This document shows, in pieces, positions 37,026 through 46,749 of a DNA stretch of 64,000 bases. The DNA is taken from positions 62,001 through 126,000 of the forward strand of contig NZ_FLOB01000005.1 in the NCBI RefSeq assembly GCF_900089775.1, written 5' to 3'. The DNA is from Marinomonas spartinae. Its GTDB lineage: Bacteria; Pseudomonadota; Gammaproteobacteria; Pseudomonadales; Marinomonadaceae. The notes beneath the pieces were generated by a model, which saw nothing but the letters and a program-made list of their open reading frames with translations, made no database searches and was not told the origin of the DNA. Each line of letters opens with the position of its first letter. Positions within the stretch are counted from its first letter, which is position 1. Made by a program: the position numbers and the translations under genes.

Positions 37026-38507
37026 ATGGCCTCGTTTAATCCAAAGGATGTGAGGATTCCTAATAGTCATTTCATTGGTGGGAAAGCCATTAACAGTCGC
37101 GAGACAATTAATGTTTTGCGGCCATCAGACGGTCAGGCATATGCCTCTCTTTCCATAGCGGATGTTGATTTAGTCGATCAGGCCGTTGAAAACGCATGGC
37201 AAGCGTTCAAACAAAGTGATTGGGCTTCTCGGTCACCTCGTGATAGGGCTAAGACTATGAAGCGTTGGGCCGCTTTGATTGAAGCGGATGTCAATACCTT
37301 AGCGCCCTTAGAAGCCATCGGATCGACGCGTCCAATTGCCGCTGCCGCGCAATGGGATATTCCCTTCTGTGCTGAAGGTATCCGTTTTTTTTCCGAGTAT
37401 GCCGATAAGTGCGGTGGTGAAGTGATCCCGACGGCAAATGGTAGTTTAGGTATGACGATAACTGAACCATACGGTGTTATTGGGGCGATCGCTCCTTGGA
37501 ACTTTCCGTTGGTCATGGCGTCGTGGAAAATTGCGCCAGCGATGACCGCTGGCAATGCGGTGGTATTAAAACCGTCAGAAATGACGCCGTTTAGTGTGGT
37601 GCGCTTGGCTGAGTTAGCCATAGAAGCGGGTATTCCTCCGGGTATTTTTAATGTCGTCCAGGGCGATGGCCGTGTGGGTGAGGCTATCTGCCGTCATCCC
37701 CGTATTTCGAAAGTCACCTTTACAGGTTCCACTAAAACTGGTGCTCTCATTATGACGGCTTGTGCACAAACAGGCACGAAACCTGTCACGCTAGAATTGG
37801 GGGGCAAGAGTCCACAGTTAGTGTTCGATGATATTAAAAACATCGATAAAGTCGCACGCCGCATTGCCGGAGCCATTACCACCAATGCCGGACAGGTCTG
37901 TGTCGCAGGTTCTCGTCTTTTGGTGCAAAAAGGCATTGCGGATCAGTTAGTGACGCGCATTTCCGAGCTCTTTTCTGACATGGTTTCGGGGCCAACTTGG
38001 CAAAATAGCAGCACCTTATCCCCGATTATCTCGGCGCGGGAATTGGAACGTATTGATGGAGTGGTACAGCGTACCGTTCAGCAAGGCGGTGAAATTTTGG
38101 TAGGAGGTTGTCGTTTGCATGAACAAGGTCAGAGCGCTTTCTATCAACCGACGATTTTAACCAAGGTCAATATGAGCATGGAAGCGGTACGAGACGAAAT
38201 TTTTGGGCCTGTCTTGTGTGTGGAAACCTTTGAAACAGACGACGATGCTTTGCAGTTAGCTTGCCATCCCTCTTATGGCTTATCCGCCGGTGTGCACACC
38301 GCAGACTTAAATCGTGCCATGCGTATGGTGAATGAGCTTGAAGCTGGCACAGTGTGGGTGAATCGTTATGGCCGTAGTTGGGATTTCGCCATCCCTACCG
38401 GAGGCTTCAAAGGCTCTGGTATCGGTAAGGATCTGGGGCGTTACGCCTATGAGGCCAATCAAAAGGTGAAAAGTGTATTAATCGATTTTGCCAATGACGG
38501 AGCGTAA
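37026..38507 (+). CDS. Aldehyde dehydrogenase
   Basis: NAD(P)-dependent aldehyde dehydrogenase of 493 residues. Catalytic glutamate in TLELGGKSPQLVF and catalytic cysteine in NAGQVCVAGSRLLV; GAIAPWNFPLVM and FTGSTKTG form the coenzyme site. It probably oxidises the aldehyde made by the amine oxidase two genes downstream. The start at 37026 has GGGAG upstream; TTG 36996 is in frame but less likely. It opens the plus-strand half of the catabolic island. Confidence 0.92.
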   Translation: MASFNPKDVRIPNSHFIGGKAINSRETINVLRPSDGQAYASLSIADVDLVDQAVENAWQAFKQSDWASRSPRDRAKTMKRWAALIEADVNTLAPLEAIGSTRPIAAAAQWDIPFCAEGIRFFSEYADKCGGEVIPTANGSLGMTITEPYGVIGAIAPWNFPLVMASWKIAPAMTAGNAVVLKPSEMTPFSVVRLAELAIEAGIPPGIFNVVQGDGRVGEAICRHPRISKVTFTGSTKTGALIMTACAQTGTKPVTLELGGKSPQLVFDDIKNIDKVARRIAGAITTNAGQVCVAGSRLLVQKGIADQLVTRISELFSDMVSGPTWQNSSTLSPIISARELERIDGVVQRTVQQGGEILVGGCRLHEQGQSAFYQPTILTKVNMSMEAVRDEIFGPVLCVETFETDDDALQLACHPSYGLSAGVHTADLNRAMRMVNELEAGTVWVNRYGRSWDFAIPTGGFKGSGIGKDLGRYAYEANQKVKSVLIDFANDGA

Positions 38508-38741
38508 TTACGCTGGTGGAATAAAAATTTGCCCATTAACGACATTCTATTTTTATTCGGTAGATTGTGCCGAGGTGAGGGGGCAATTCCGTTGAAAATT
38601 TGTTACAGCAAAACAAAATCGGGCCAAATGGGCTTCGCTTTAGTGTTGTAATAAATCTATTGAATAGTTTTTACACAAAGAGTTGCTGTTTTATTGAAAT
38701 AAAAAAATGAAGCACCGTATCACTAAATGGAGAAAATCAAT

Positions 38742-39410
38742 ATGACTACCCTGAATCCTAAGTACATTACGTTTGATTGCTACGGCACTTTAGTTTATTT
38801 CGAAATGGCGCCAACGGCGCGTCGTGTATTTAAAGATCGTATTTCAGAAGCAGACATGGATCAGTTTATTGCCGACTTTTCAGCCTACCGTCTTGATGAG
38901 GTACTTGGCGATTGGAAACCATACGATCAAGTGGTATGTAACGCCGTTAAGCGCACTTGTAAACGTTGGGATATTGAGTATCGGGATAATGAAGGCATGA
39001 TTTTTTATAATGCCGTACCGACTTGGGGGCCTCATCCTGATGTACCAGAGGCGCTAGCACGCTTAGCAACAAAATTTAAATTAGTGGGTTTGACCAATGC
39101 CATGAATGAGCAAATTCCCCATAACATTGAGAAATTAGGCGCGCCTTTTCATGCGGTCTACACCGCGGAAGAAATTCAGTCTTATAAGCCTCGTCTAAAA
39201 GGATTTGAGTATATGTTGGATAAGCTGGGTTGTGGCCCAGAAGACATTCTGCATGTTTCCTCAAGTCTGCGTTATGACTTGATGTCTGCTCACGATATGG
39301 GCATTAAAAATAAAGTGTTCATTAACCGTGGACATGAACCTTCAACGCCTTTCTACGAATATCATGAAGTCACCAGTTTGGCTGGCCTGGCAGATTTGTT
39401 GGGCGTTTAG
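38742..39410 (+). CDS. Haloacid dehalogenase type II
   Basis: HAD-superfamily hydrolase of 222 residues, cytoplasmic. The nucleophile motif is FDCYGTLVYF near residue 12; later motifs are GLTNAM, KPRLKGFEYML and HVSSSLRYDLMSAHDMGIK. Closest to type II (L-2-)haloacid dehalogenases, but genuine dehalogenation is not certain from sequence. GGAG lies 10 bp before ATG 38742. It precedes the amine oxidase gene by 26 bp, so it belongs to the same transcript. About 235 bp of gene-free sequence separates it from the aldehyde dehydrogenase. Confidence 0.8.
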   Translation: MTTLNPKYITFDCYGTLVYFEMAPTARRVFKDRISEADMDQFIADFSAYRLDEVLGDWKPYDQVVCNAVKRTCKRWDIEYRDNEGMIFYNAVPTWGPHPDVPEALARLATKFKLVGLTNAMNEQIPHNIEKLGAPFHAVYTAEEIQSYKPRLKGFEYMLDKLGCGPEDILHVSSSLRYDLMSAHDMGIKNKVFINRGHEPSTPFYEYHEVTSLAGLADLLGV

Positions 39411-39436
39411 TTTGTCATTCATTAGAAGGAATTATC

Positions 39437-40714
39437 ATGAAGCTAGAGTCCTATTGGCTAGACACGGTATCCGCTTTTACTAAAGGGGAGCAGGGACGCG
39501 CATCCGGTCAGTATGATGTGGCGATCGTTGGTGGAGGTTTTACTGGTTTGTCGGCGGCCATTGAACTTTCTAAGCAGGGGCTTTCAGTAGTGTTGCTTGA
39601 AGCGGGTCGCGTTATTAGTGAAGCATCAGGTCGAAACGGTGGTCAGTGTAATGCAGGTCTAGCGCATGATTATGGTTCTCTGGCGCAGCGTATTGGTGCA
39701 AAGAAAGCGGGCGCGTTCTATCACTCTTATATGGCAGCAGTGGACACAGTTGCTGAGATGGTTGAGGAGGAAGAGATTGACTGTGATTTTACGCGTCACG
39801 GTCGACTGAAATTAGCAGCAAAACCTGCACATTATGACAAGTTGGCACGGGCTCATGAGCGGTTAGTAAGCGAGGTCGATCCTAATGTTGTCTTACTGAG
39901 TGAGGGGCAGGTGCGTGATGAAGTCGGCTCTGAACGGTTTTATGGTGGACTGTTACAAACGACGAGTGCACAAATGCACATCGGAAAATTTGGTCTAGGA
40001 CTAGCGGATGCAGCAGTGAAATACGGTGCGAAACTTTATGAATCCGCTGCTGTAACGGGGATTGCCCCCATTTTTGCTGACCGTTATCAGGTGACCTCCA
40101 GCCGTGGCACAGTCATTGCTGATAAGGTATTACTGGCGACCGGAAGTTCTGCCAAAGGTCCTTTTAGTTATTTTCGTCGGCGCTTGGTTTCTGTGGGCAG
40201 TTTTATCATTGTTACGGAACCGTTAGCGCCAGAACTTTTAGCACGTCTCTTAGTCAAGCGACGTGGTTATGTGACCTCGAAAAACATCGGTAACTACTTT
40301 CGAGTCACTCCCGATAATCGTCTGCTCTTTGGTGGCCGTGCTCGTTTCGCAATGTCTAATCCACGCTCAGATGAAAAAAGTGGTCATATTTTACAGGCGT
40401 CAATGGCTCAGGTATTTCCGGCGCTTAGCAAGGTGCGTATCGACTACTGCTGGGGGGGGTTGGTGGACATGACGGCTGACCGCTTACCAAGAGCGGGTCA
40501 ATACAAGGGCATGTATTACTCGCTTGGCTACAGTGGACATGGGGTTCAGATGTCAACGCACATGGGGCAAGTAATGGCCCAAGTAATAATGGGGAATGAG
40601 ACTGTCAATCCATGGCGTGACTTGGATTGGGCACCTGTGCCGGGTCACTTTGGTAAACCTTGGTTTTTGCCCTTCGTAGGAGCCTATTACCGTTTCCAGG
40701 ATTTGATTCATTGA
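39437..40714 (+). CDS. FAD-dependent amine oxidoreductase (PuuB-like)
   Basis: DAO-family flavoenzyme of 425 residues. The FAD-binding VAIVGGGFTGLSAAIELSKQG begins near residue 28, followed by EASGRNGGQCNAGLAHDYG, the pattern of gamma-glutamylputrescine oxidase and relatives. The C-terminal WGGLVDMTADRLPRAG and GYSGHGVQM complete the fold. Predicted to oxidise a primary or secondary amine to an aldehyde, feeding the upstream aldehyde dehydrogenase. No puuA glutamine synthetase-like partner is present, so the substrate is probably not gamma-glutamylated. Confidence 0.88.
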   Translation: MKLESYWLDTVSAFTKGEQGRASGQYDVAIVGGGFTGLSAAIELSKQGLSVVLLEAGRVISEASGRNGGQCNAGLAHDYGSLAQRIGAKKAGAFYHSYMAAVDTVAEMVEEEEIDCDFTRHGRLKLAAKPAHYDKLARAHERLVSEVDPNVVLLSEGQVRDEVGSERFYGGLLQTTSAQMHIGKFGLGLADAAVKYGAKLYESAAVTGIAPIFADRYQVTSSRGTVIADKVLLATGSSAKGPFSYFRRRLVSVGSFIIVTEPLAPELLARLLVKRRGYVTSKNIGNYFRVTPDNRLLFGGRARFAMSNPRSDEKSGHILQASMAQVFPALSKVRIDYCWGGLVDMTADRLPRAGQYKGMYYSLGYSGHGVQMSTHMGQVMAQVIMGNETVNPWRDLDWAPVPGHFGKPWFLPFVGAYYRFQDLIH

Positions 40715-40846
40715 TTGTTTTTAATAATAGGGGATCAAAGGAGCATGGAAAGAATAATCAAAGGTAGATGAAGGATATAGAAAAAAACTATAAAAAAAGA
40801 AGAGCAAATAACAAAAGACATAACAACTCACAAAAGGAACCATAAA

Positions 40847-42457
40847 ATGAAAGATGACAAAAAGCGTTCGTTAGTGGATCAACAGAGTTCAAATATATTA
40901 ACGCAGGGGGTTTCACGGCGTCAGGTGCTGCGAGGTATGATGACTTCGGGGGTCGTTGCGGCAGGATCTGGTCTTTTGACACCCGGCTCTTCTTTAGCTT
41001 TTGCAAATACCGATGAGCCTAAACGTGGCGGCAGCATTAAAGTGGCCAGTCAATCTGGTTCCACTTCCGATACATTAGATCCTGCCCATGGTTCAGGTTC
41101 GTCGGATTATACCCGTCAATATATGTTCTATAACGGTTTAACCGTTTTGGATAGAACGCTTACTCCACAAATGGAACTGGCTGAATCGTTTGATACAAAA
41201 GATGCTCAACATTGGGTGATTAAGCTCCGTAAAGACGTTCTTTTTCATGATGGAAAACCTTTTACGTCTGCTGATGTCGTGTTCACTTTGAATCGTCATA
41301 AAGATCCAAAGACCAGCTCTAAAGTGGCTTCTGTTGCCAAACAAATGGTCGAGATTAGCGCTAAAGGCCCCCATGAAGTACATATTACCTTAGCCGCTAA
41401 AAATGCGGATTTGCCTGCCATTTTGGGGGTGGTTCATTTTCTTATTGTACGTGATGGCACGACAGATTTTAGTAAAGGGAATGGGACAGGGCCTTTCCTA
41501 TGTAGCGTATTTCAGCCAGGTGTTCATTCCATCGCAACGCGCAACCCAAATTATTGGAAAAAAGGGCTTCCATACTTGGATTCCGTGGAGCTCTTTTCGA
41601 TTCCGGATCAATCCGCTCGTGTGAATGCCTTGTTAGCCGGTGATGTGCAGCTTATTAATTCAGTGAATCCTCGAGCCATTGAAACATTGAGTGCCAGTCC
41701 ATTGGTGAAGGTTTACCACGCCGATTCTGGAGGTTATACGGACTTGATTATGCGCGATCAGCTGGGTCCTATGAAGAATCCTGATTTTGTAAAGGGCATG
41801 AAATACATCATGAACCGTGAGCAAATTCTCAATGTTGCCTGTCGTGGTTTTGGCCGAGTTGGAAATGATCAGCCCATTCCCAAAGGACATCGTTATTATA
41901 ATAGCTCGTTGCCGCAGACGACTTACGATCCAGATAAAGCCAAGTATCATTTTAAAAAGTCTGGTCTATTAGGACGTAGTATTCCCATGGTGGCCTCTTC
42001 TGCCGCCGATAACTCGGTTGAGATGGCTCAGTTGATCCAATTGTCAGCCCAAAGTGCGGGGCTTAATTTACAAGTAAAACGTGTGCCCGCAGATGGTTAT
42101 TGGTCAAATCACTGGATGAAAGACACTTTGGGCTTTGGGAATATTAACCCTCGGCCAACGGCAGATTTAATGTTTACGTTGTTTTTTCAATCTAATGCCG
42201 CTTGGAATGAATCGGGTTGGAAAAATGCAAAGTTTGATCAGCTGCTGGTGGCCGCACGTGGTGAAACCGATGATGTTAAGCGTAAGCAAATGTACGGCGA
42301 GATGCAGGCTCTCATCCATGATCAGAGCGGTATTGGTATCCCAATCTTCAGCAGCATTAATGATGCTGCTAGCCGAAAATTAGGCGGTTATAAACCTCAT
42401 CCTCTGGGTGGATTTATGGCGTACATGTTTGCCGAGCATGTTTGGCTGGAAGCGTAA
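40847..42457 (+). CDS. ABC transporter solute-binding protein, family 5
   Basis: Periplasmic peptide/nickel/opine-type binding protein of 536 residues. The N-terminus has a twin-arginine-type signal (SRRQVLRGMMTSG, then a hydrophobic run ending SLAFA), so export may be by Tat. Mature motifs are SDTLDPAHGSG, AESFDTKDAQHWVIKLRKDV and DPDKAKYHFKKSGL. It is the recognition component for the permeases and ATPase that follow. The ligand is likely a small amine or amino-acid derivative, by context. Confidence 0.9.
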   Translation: MKDDKKRSLVDQQSSNILTQGVSRRQVLRGMMTSGVVAAGSGLLTPGSSLAFANTDEPKRGGSIKVASQSGSTSDTLDPAHGSGSSDYTRQYMFYNGLTVLDRTLTPQMELAESFDTKDAQHWVIKLRKDVLFHDGKPFTSADVVFTLNRHKDPKTSSKVASVAKQMVEISAKGPHEVHITLAAKNADLPAILGVVHFLIVRDGTTDFSKGNGTGPFLCSVFQPGVHSIATRNPNYWKKGLPYLDSVELFSIPDQSARVNALLAGDVQLINSVNPRAIETLSASPLVKVYHADSGGYTDLIMRDQLGPMKNPDFVKGMKYIMNREQILNVACRGFGRVGNDQPIPKGHRYYNSSLPQTTYDPDKAKYHFKKSGLLGRSIPMVASSAADNSVEMAQLIQLSAQSAGLNLQVKRVPADGYWSNHWMKDTLGFGNINPRPTADLMFTLFFQSNAAWNESGWKNAKFDQLLVAARGETDDVKRKQMYGEMQALIHDQSGIGIPIFSSINDAASRKLGGYKPHPLGGFMAYMFAEHVWLEA

Positions 42458-42482
42458 GTTTCGATTCCTTCTTAACCATACT

Positions 42483-42509
42483 AGCGTTGCGGCAATAGGC
42501 TGCAACGCT
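42483..42509 (+). other. Intercistronic stem-loop
   Basis: AGCGTTGC and GCAACGCT pair around an 11-nt loop between the binding-protein gene and the first permease. Such hairpins often stabilise the upstream message so the binding protein is made in excess. Confidence 0.55.
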
Positions 42510-42527
42510 TTGCGCAAAAGGTGAACC

Positions 42528-43481
42528 ATGAATAAAACCGTTTTAAGGCTGATCATTAATCGTATTGGATTGGGGATATTAACCTTATGGATCGTCTCAT
42601 TGGTGGTCTTTTTTATTACCAATTTACTACCCGGTGATGCCGCCCAAGAACTATTAGGTCAAGCAGCGACAACACAGACTCTGGATGCTTTAAGAGCCAA
42701 ATTGGGGTTGGATCTCCCCCTCTATGTACGTTATTTTCACTGGTTAGGTGGGATGCTGGTAGGGGATGCGGGGACGTCAATGGTCAACGGCATTCCTATC
42801 TTGCAGTTAATTTGGTCTCGTTTACCCAATACGCTTCTTTTAGCGGCCTTTGTAACCTTGGTCTCTGTGCCTGTCGCCATGTTCATTGGTATTGTTTCTG
42901 CCATGTATCGCGGCTCGTGGTTTGATCGTTATATCAATATTCTTGCTGTGTGTGCTGTCTCTGTCCCTGAGTTTTTAATTGCGACCATCGCGGTGCTTAT
43001 TTTTGCGGTAAAACTTGGCTGGTTGTCTGCTTTGTCTCATATAGAGAATGCGCAGACCTTTGGTGAAATGTTGAAAGTCTTTGCTATGCCAGTGTTGACC
43101 CTATGTAGCGTTTTAGTTGCTCAGATGGCACGCATGACCCGTGCAGCTGTGATTGATCAGTTAAGCTCCTCGTATGTGGAAATGGCATTGTTAAAGGGGG
43201 CAAGTCCTATTCGAATGGTACTGCGGCATGCCTTGCCTAATGCCATTGGGCCCATTGCAAATGCCATCGCTTTGAGCCTGTCTTACCTTTTAGGTGGCGT
43301 TATCATTGTTGAGTCTATTTTTAATTACCCTGGTATTGCTACTCTGATGCTCAATGCTGTGAGTTCAAGAGATATGCCATTGATTCAAGCTTGTGCCATG
43401 CTGTTCTGTTTTGGTTATCTGGTAATGGTGTTAATAGCGGATATTAGCGAAATAGTCTCTAATCCGAGGTTACGAAAATGA
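42528..43481 (+). CDS. ABC transporter permease, DppB type
   Basis: Inner-membrane permease of 317 residues with about six segments. It starts RLIINRIGLGILTLWIVSLVV and carries DLPLYVRYFHWLGGMLVGDAG, then the cytoplasmic EAA-type loop YVEMALLKGASPIRMVLRHALPNAI-like region contacting the ATPase. Overlaps the next permease gene by 4 bp. Forms a heterodimeric channel with it. Confidence 0.93.
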   Translation: MNKTVLRLIINRIGLGILTLWIVSLVVFFITNLLPGDAAQELLGQAATTQTLDALRAKLGLDLPLYVRYFHWLGGMLVGDAGTSMVNGIPILQLIWSRLPNTLLLAAFVTLVSVPVAMFIGIVSAMYRGSWFDRYINILAVCAVSVPEFLIATIAVLIFAVKLGWLSALSHIENAQTFGEMLKVFAMPVLTLCSVLVAQMARMTRAAVIDQLSSSYVEMALLKGASPIRMVLRHALPNAIGPIANAIALSLSYLLGGVIIVESIFNYPGIATLMLNAVSSRDMPLIQACAMLFCFGYLVMVLIADISEIVSNPRLRK

Positions 43482-44347
43482 ATACACATACTCCTTCTAC
43501 TACGACTGTTGAATCGACACAGAAAGCCTCTTTTTCCTCACGTTTTCATGTTCGTTCGATCAGTGGCTTGATCGGTCTGATCTTAGTTGGATTCTGGTTA
43601 GTGATTTCAGTTATAGGCCCGATGCTTTCACCTTATCCCCCTAATGATTTTGTTAGCAATACGGTGTTTGGCCCGATGAGTATGAAGCACCTTTTTGGTA
43701 CGGATTATTTGGGACGGGATATCTTTAGCCGAGTTTTAGCGGGTACCCCCTATACCATAGGTGTTGCTTTAGCGGCTACCGTCGCGGCCTGTTTGGCTGG
43801 GGTGATTTCAGGACTGGTGGCAGCCGCTGCCACCAGCTGGGTCGATATGACGATTAGTCGAACTCAAGATGCGTTGATTTCCATACCCAGTAAAATGTTT
43901 GCTTTGATTATGGTGGCATCGTTTGGCTCTTCTGTGCCTATCCTTATTTTAACCGCTGCCATTGCTTATATGCCTGGCAGTTTTCGTATTGCGCGTTCTT
44001 TAGCGGTCAATGTGATGACGTTGGATTATGTACAAGTGGCGCGTCTTCGTGGTGAGTCCATGCCCTATATCATTTTTAAGGAAGTGTTGCCGAATATGTT
44101 CCGTCCTGTGTTGACCGATTTTGGGTTGCGCTTTGTTTTTATTGTTTTGTTGCTAAGTGCCATGAGTTTCTTAGGTCTGGGTATTCAGCCTCCTGAAGCG
44201 GATTGGGGGTCATTGGTACGGGAAAATATTGGTGGTCTAAGTAGTGGGGCTCCAGCGGTCATTATGCCAGCGATTGCCATTGCCACGTTGACGATAGGCG
44301 TTAATTTACTCATCGACAGTATTGGCAGTAAATCGGTACAACATTGA
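43478..44347 (+). CDS. ABC transporter permease, DppC type
   Basis: Inner-membrane permease of 289 residues. The N-terminal segment is followed by LSPYPPNDF and the diagnostic HLFGTDYLGRDIFSRVLAGT. The ATPase-contacting loop holds YVQVARLRGESMPYIIFKEVLPN, and FLGLGIQPPEADWGSLVRE lies near the C-terminus. It is translationally coupled to the DppB-type gene and 12 bp ahead of the ATPase gene. Confidence 0.94.
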   Translation: MNTHTPSTTTVESTQKASFSSRFHVRSISGLIGLILVGFWLVISVIGPMLSPYPPNDFVSNTVFGPMSMKHLFGTDYLGRDIFSRVLAGTPYTIGVALAATVAACLAGVISGLVAAAATSWVDMTISRTQDALISIPSKMFALIMVASFGSSVPILILTAAIAYMPGSFRIARSLAVNVMTLDYVQVARLRGESMPYIIFKEVLPNMFRPVLTDFGLRFVFIVLLLSAMSFLGLGIQPPEADWGSLVRENIGGLSSGAPAVIMPAIAIATLTIGVNLLIDSIGSKSVQH

Positions 44348-44359
44348 GGGGGAGTCATT

Positions 44360-46201
44360 ATGACTGAGTTAGTAAAGGTATGTGATTTACAGGTTGCCGT
44401 GCGAACGGGAGCTGGCGTGGATGTTCCTATCGTGCATGGTGCCGATTTTAGTTTGCATAAAGGCGAAGTGCTGGCGCTAATTGGTGAGTCAGGTTCTGGT
44501 AAGACAACCATTGCCTTATCATTAATGGGGTACGCTCGTAGTGGCTGTCATATTGTGGGGGGGTCAGTACAGGTTGATGGGACCGACCTGTTGACACTGT
44601 CAGACTCGAAGTTGACAAAAGTACGTGGTCGTACGGTGTCTTATATTGCACAAAGCGCCGCGGCGGCTTTTAACCCTGCCATCACCATCATGAATCAGGT
44701 CATTGAAAGTGCCATGATCCATAAAACCTGTAGTCGCAAAGAGGCTGAGAAAAAAGCCATTGGTTTGTTCCGTGAATTGGCATTACCTGACCCTGAACAT
44801 ATTGGTGAGCGTTATCCACACCAAGTGTCTGGGGGGCAGTTACAGCGTTTAATGGCGGCAATGGCACTGATTACTGACCCTATTTTGGTGATTCTGGATG
44901 AGCCAACCACTGCACTGGATGTTACCACGCAAATCGAGGTGTTGAGGGCATTCAAAAAAGTGGTGCGTGAGCGTAATACCACAGCGGTTTATGTCTCCCA
45001 CGACTTAGCGGTTGTGGCGCAGATGGCGGATCGTATTGTGGTGCTGAAAAACGGTGAAATTCAAGAAAACAGTCTGACCAAAGACTTGTTAATTGAGCCA
45101 AAGCACGAGTATACGAAAAGTTTGTTATCGGCCATGAAACCTGAATCTCGTCAGGATACCGCCACGCAAACCATAATGGATTTAGAGACAAGTACGCCAC
45201 TATTAGAAGTGCGTAATCTCGAAGTGTGTTTTGAAAAAGATAAGCGCGTACTGCAAGACATCGACCTGAAGATTCGTCGCGGTTCGACCGTCGGGGTGAT
45301 AGGGGAATCTGGCTCTGGCAAAACAACCTTAGCAAGAAGCATTGTGGGTCTCGTTGAGCCCAGTCTTGGTAATATATATCTGGATGGTGAAGCGCTCAAT
45401 GCGTCTGCATCGGGCCGCACCCGAGAGCAGTTGCGTCGTGTCCAGTATGTGTTCCAAAATGCTGATACTGCGTTAAACCCTCTGCATACGGTTGAAGATA
45501 TTCTGGCTCGTCCATTAAGCTTTTACCACGGTATGAAAGGGCAGAAACGACGTGATCGCGTCGCCGAACTGTTGTCTCTTGTGCACTTACCAGACAGCAT
45601 TGCGAAACGCCGTCCAACGGAGTTGTCTGGTGGTCAAAAACAGCGGATCAATTTGGCACGAGCTTTAGCCGCAGAACCGGACATTATTCTATGTGATGAG
45701 GTGACGTCAGCATTGGATACGGTGGTTGGGGCGGCCATTCTTGAGTTAATGGCGGATTTAAGGCAAAAGCTTAAGGTGTCCTATTTATTTATCAGTCATG
45801 ATATTAGTATGGTGCAAGCCATTTGTGATGAGGTAGTGGTTTTATATTCTGGTTTCAAAGTGGAGCAAGGGGCTGGAGAATCCTTTAAACGGCCACCATT
45901 CCATCCCTATACCCAGTTGCTGATTGACTCTGTCCCTGAAATGAAACAAGGCTGGCTGGAATCGACGGGGGCCAATCACGAAGCCTTGCCCAAGATAGCA
46001 CCAGAGAAAGCGAATGTGGTGTTATGTCCGTTTTTGGATCGTTGTTCTGTACGTATTGAGGGTAAATGTAATCAGGTTATTCCTGCTCGCAAAAAACTTG
46101 AAAAAGGCAATCAAATATTTTGCCATCATTCATTTTCAAACCAAAAAGCTCAAGAGATTGAAGTGGAGAAACAACCCATCTCGCAGTTACAAAGTGTGTG
46201 A
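44360..46201 (+). CDS. ABC transporter fused ATPase, DppD-DppF type
   Basis: Two ATPase domains in one 613-residue chain. Each has Walker A GESGSGKTT (near residues 36 and 317), a signature (VSGGQLQR and LSGGQKQR) and Walker B (VILDEPTTALD and ILCDEVTSALD). Each domain ends in an oligopeptide-type C-terminal extension, the last with cysteines (LCPFLDRCSVRIEGKC). It powers uptake through the two upstream permeases. Its end overlaps the frame of the following regulator region. Confidence 0.94.
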   Translation: MTELVKVCDLQVAVRTGAGVDVPIVHGADFSLHKGEVLALIGESGSGKTTIALSLMGYARSGCHIVGGSVQVDGTDLLTLSDSKLTKVRGRTVSYIAQSAAAAFNPAITIMNQVIESAMIHKTCSRKEAEKKAIGLFRELALPDPEHIGERYPHQVSGGQLQRLMAAMALITDPILVILDEPTTALDVTTQIEVLRAFKKVVRERNTTAVYVSHDLAVVAQMADRIVVLKNGEIQENSLTKDLLIEPKHEYTKSLLSAMKPESRQDTATQTIMDLETSTPLLEVRNLEVCFEKDKRVLQDIDLKIRRGSTVGVIGESGSGKTTLARSIVGLVEPSLGNIYLDGEALNASASGRTREQLRRVQYVFQNADTALNPLHTVEDILARPLSFYHGMKGQKRRDRVAELLSLVHLPDSIAKRRPTELSGGQKQRINLARALAAEPDIILCDEVTSALDTVVGAAILELMADLRQKLKVSYLFISHDISMVQAICDEVVVLYSGFKVEQGAGESFKRPPFHPYTQLLIDSVPEMKQGWLESTGANHEALPKIAPEKANVVLCPFLDRCSVRIEGKCNQVIPARKKLEKGNQIFCHHSFSNQKAQEIEVEKQPISQLQSV

Positions 46202-46236
46202 CGGGAAATGCTTTTAATGAGTCTGGGGAGAGTGTT

Positions 46237-46641
46237 ATGGGCGAAGGAAGCGTAAGGGTGAATCAAGTTCCGGCTGTATTGACTTTACCCCCAGTATGGC
46301 AGGTGAGTCAGGTCATGTCTCAGACAATTATGTTGGTTAAACGGTACATTGAGGAGAATTACAGGGAGTCGATTAATCTTGATTCCTTGGGGGGCTTAGT
46401 TGGCTTGACGCGCTATAGTTTAGCCAAGCAGTTTCGTCAGCAAGTGGGTGTATCCCCCTATCAATACGTCTGCTTGGTGCGCATTAAAAATGCCCAGTCT
46501 TTAATGAAACAAGGAGAACGGCCAACTGATATTGCCAGTGCCGTCGGCTTTTTTGACCAAAGCCATTTGGCGAAACATTTTAAACGTCTTTGTGGTGTGA
46601 CACCGAGCCAGTATCGCGAGCAATTTTGTAAACACGTCTAA
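46237..46641 (+). CDS. Short AraC-family regulator
   Basis: DNA-binding protein of 134 residues, consisting almost only of the AraC double helix-turn-helix domain: LDSLGGLVGLTRYSLAKQFRQ as the first and PTDIASAVGFFDQSHLAKHFKR as the second unit. No ligand-binding domain is present, only about 35 residues before it. It is the last gene of the transport operon, with GGGAGA before ATG 46237, and probably controls it. Confidence 0.87.
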   Translation: MGEGSVRVNQVPAVLTLPPVWQVSQVMSQTIMLVKRYIEENYRESINLDSLGGLVGLTRYSLAKQFRQQVGVSPYQYVCLVRIKNAQSLMKQGERPTDIASAVGFFDQSHLAKHFKRLCGVTPSQYREQFCKHV

Positions 46642-46658
46642 AGAACTTGGTTGTTTTC

Positions 46659-46705
46659 CATACAGTAAAGCCTCTTAGGGAAAACCTAAGAGGCTTTACT
46701 GTATG
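46659..46705. terminator. 21-bp inverted repeat between convergent genes
   Basis: CATACAGTAAAGCCTCTTAGG and its perfect complement at 46685-46705 flank a 5-nt GAAAA loop. It sits between the plus-strand AraC gene and the minus-strand oxidase gene, so it most likely ends both transcripts. Confidence 0.8.
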
Positions 46706-46749
46706 CAGATTAAATGGCATGTCGTTATTTATTAAGTGGATAACTGAGA

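Noticed and set aside
37178-37621. 147-codon frame antisense to the aldehyde dehydrogenase gene
   Set aside because: Shadow frame in a strongly supported gene; composition mirrors the sense codons.
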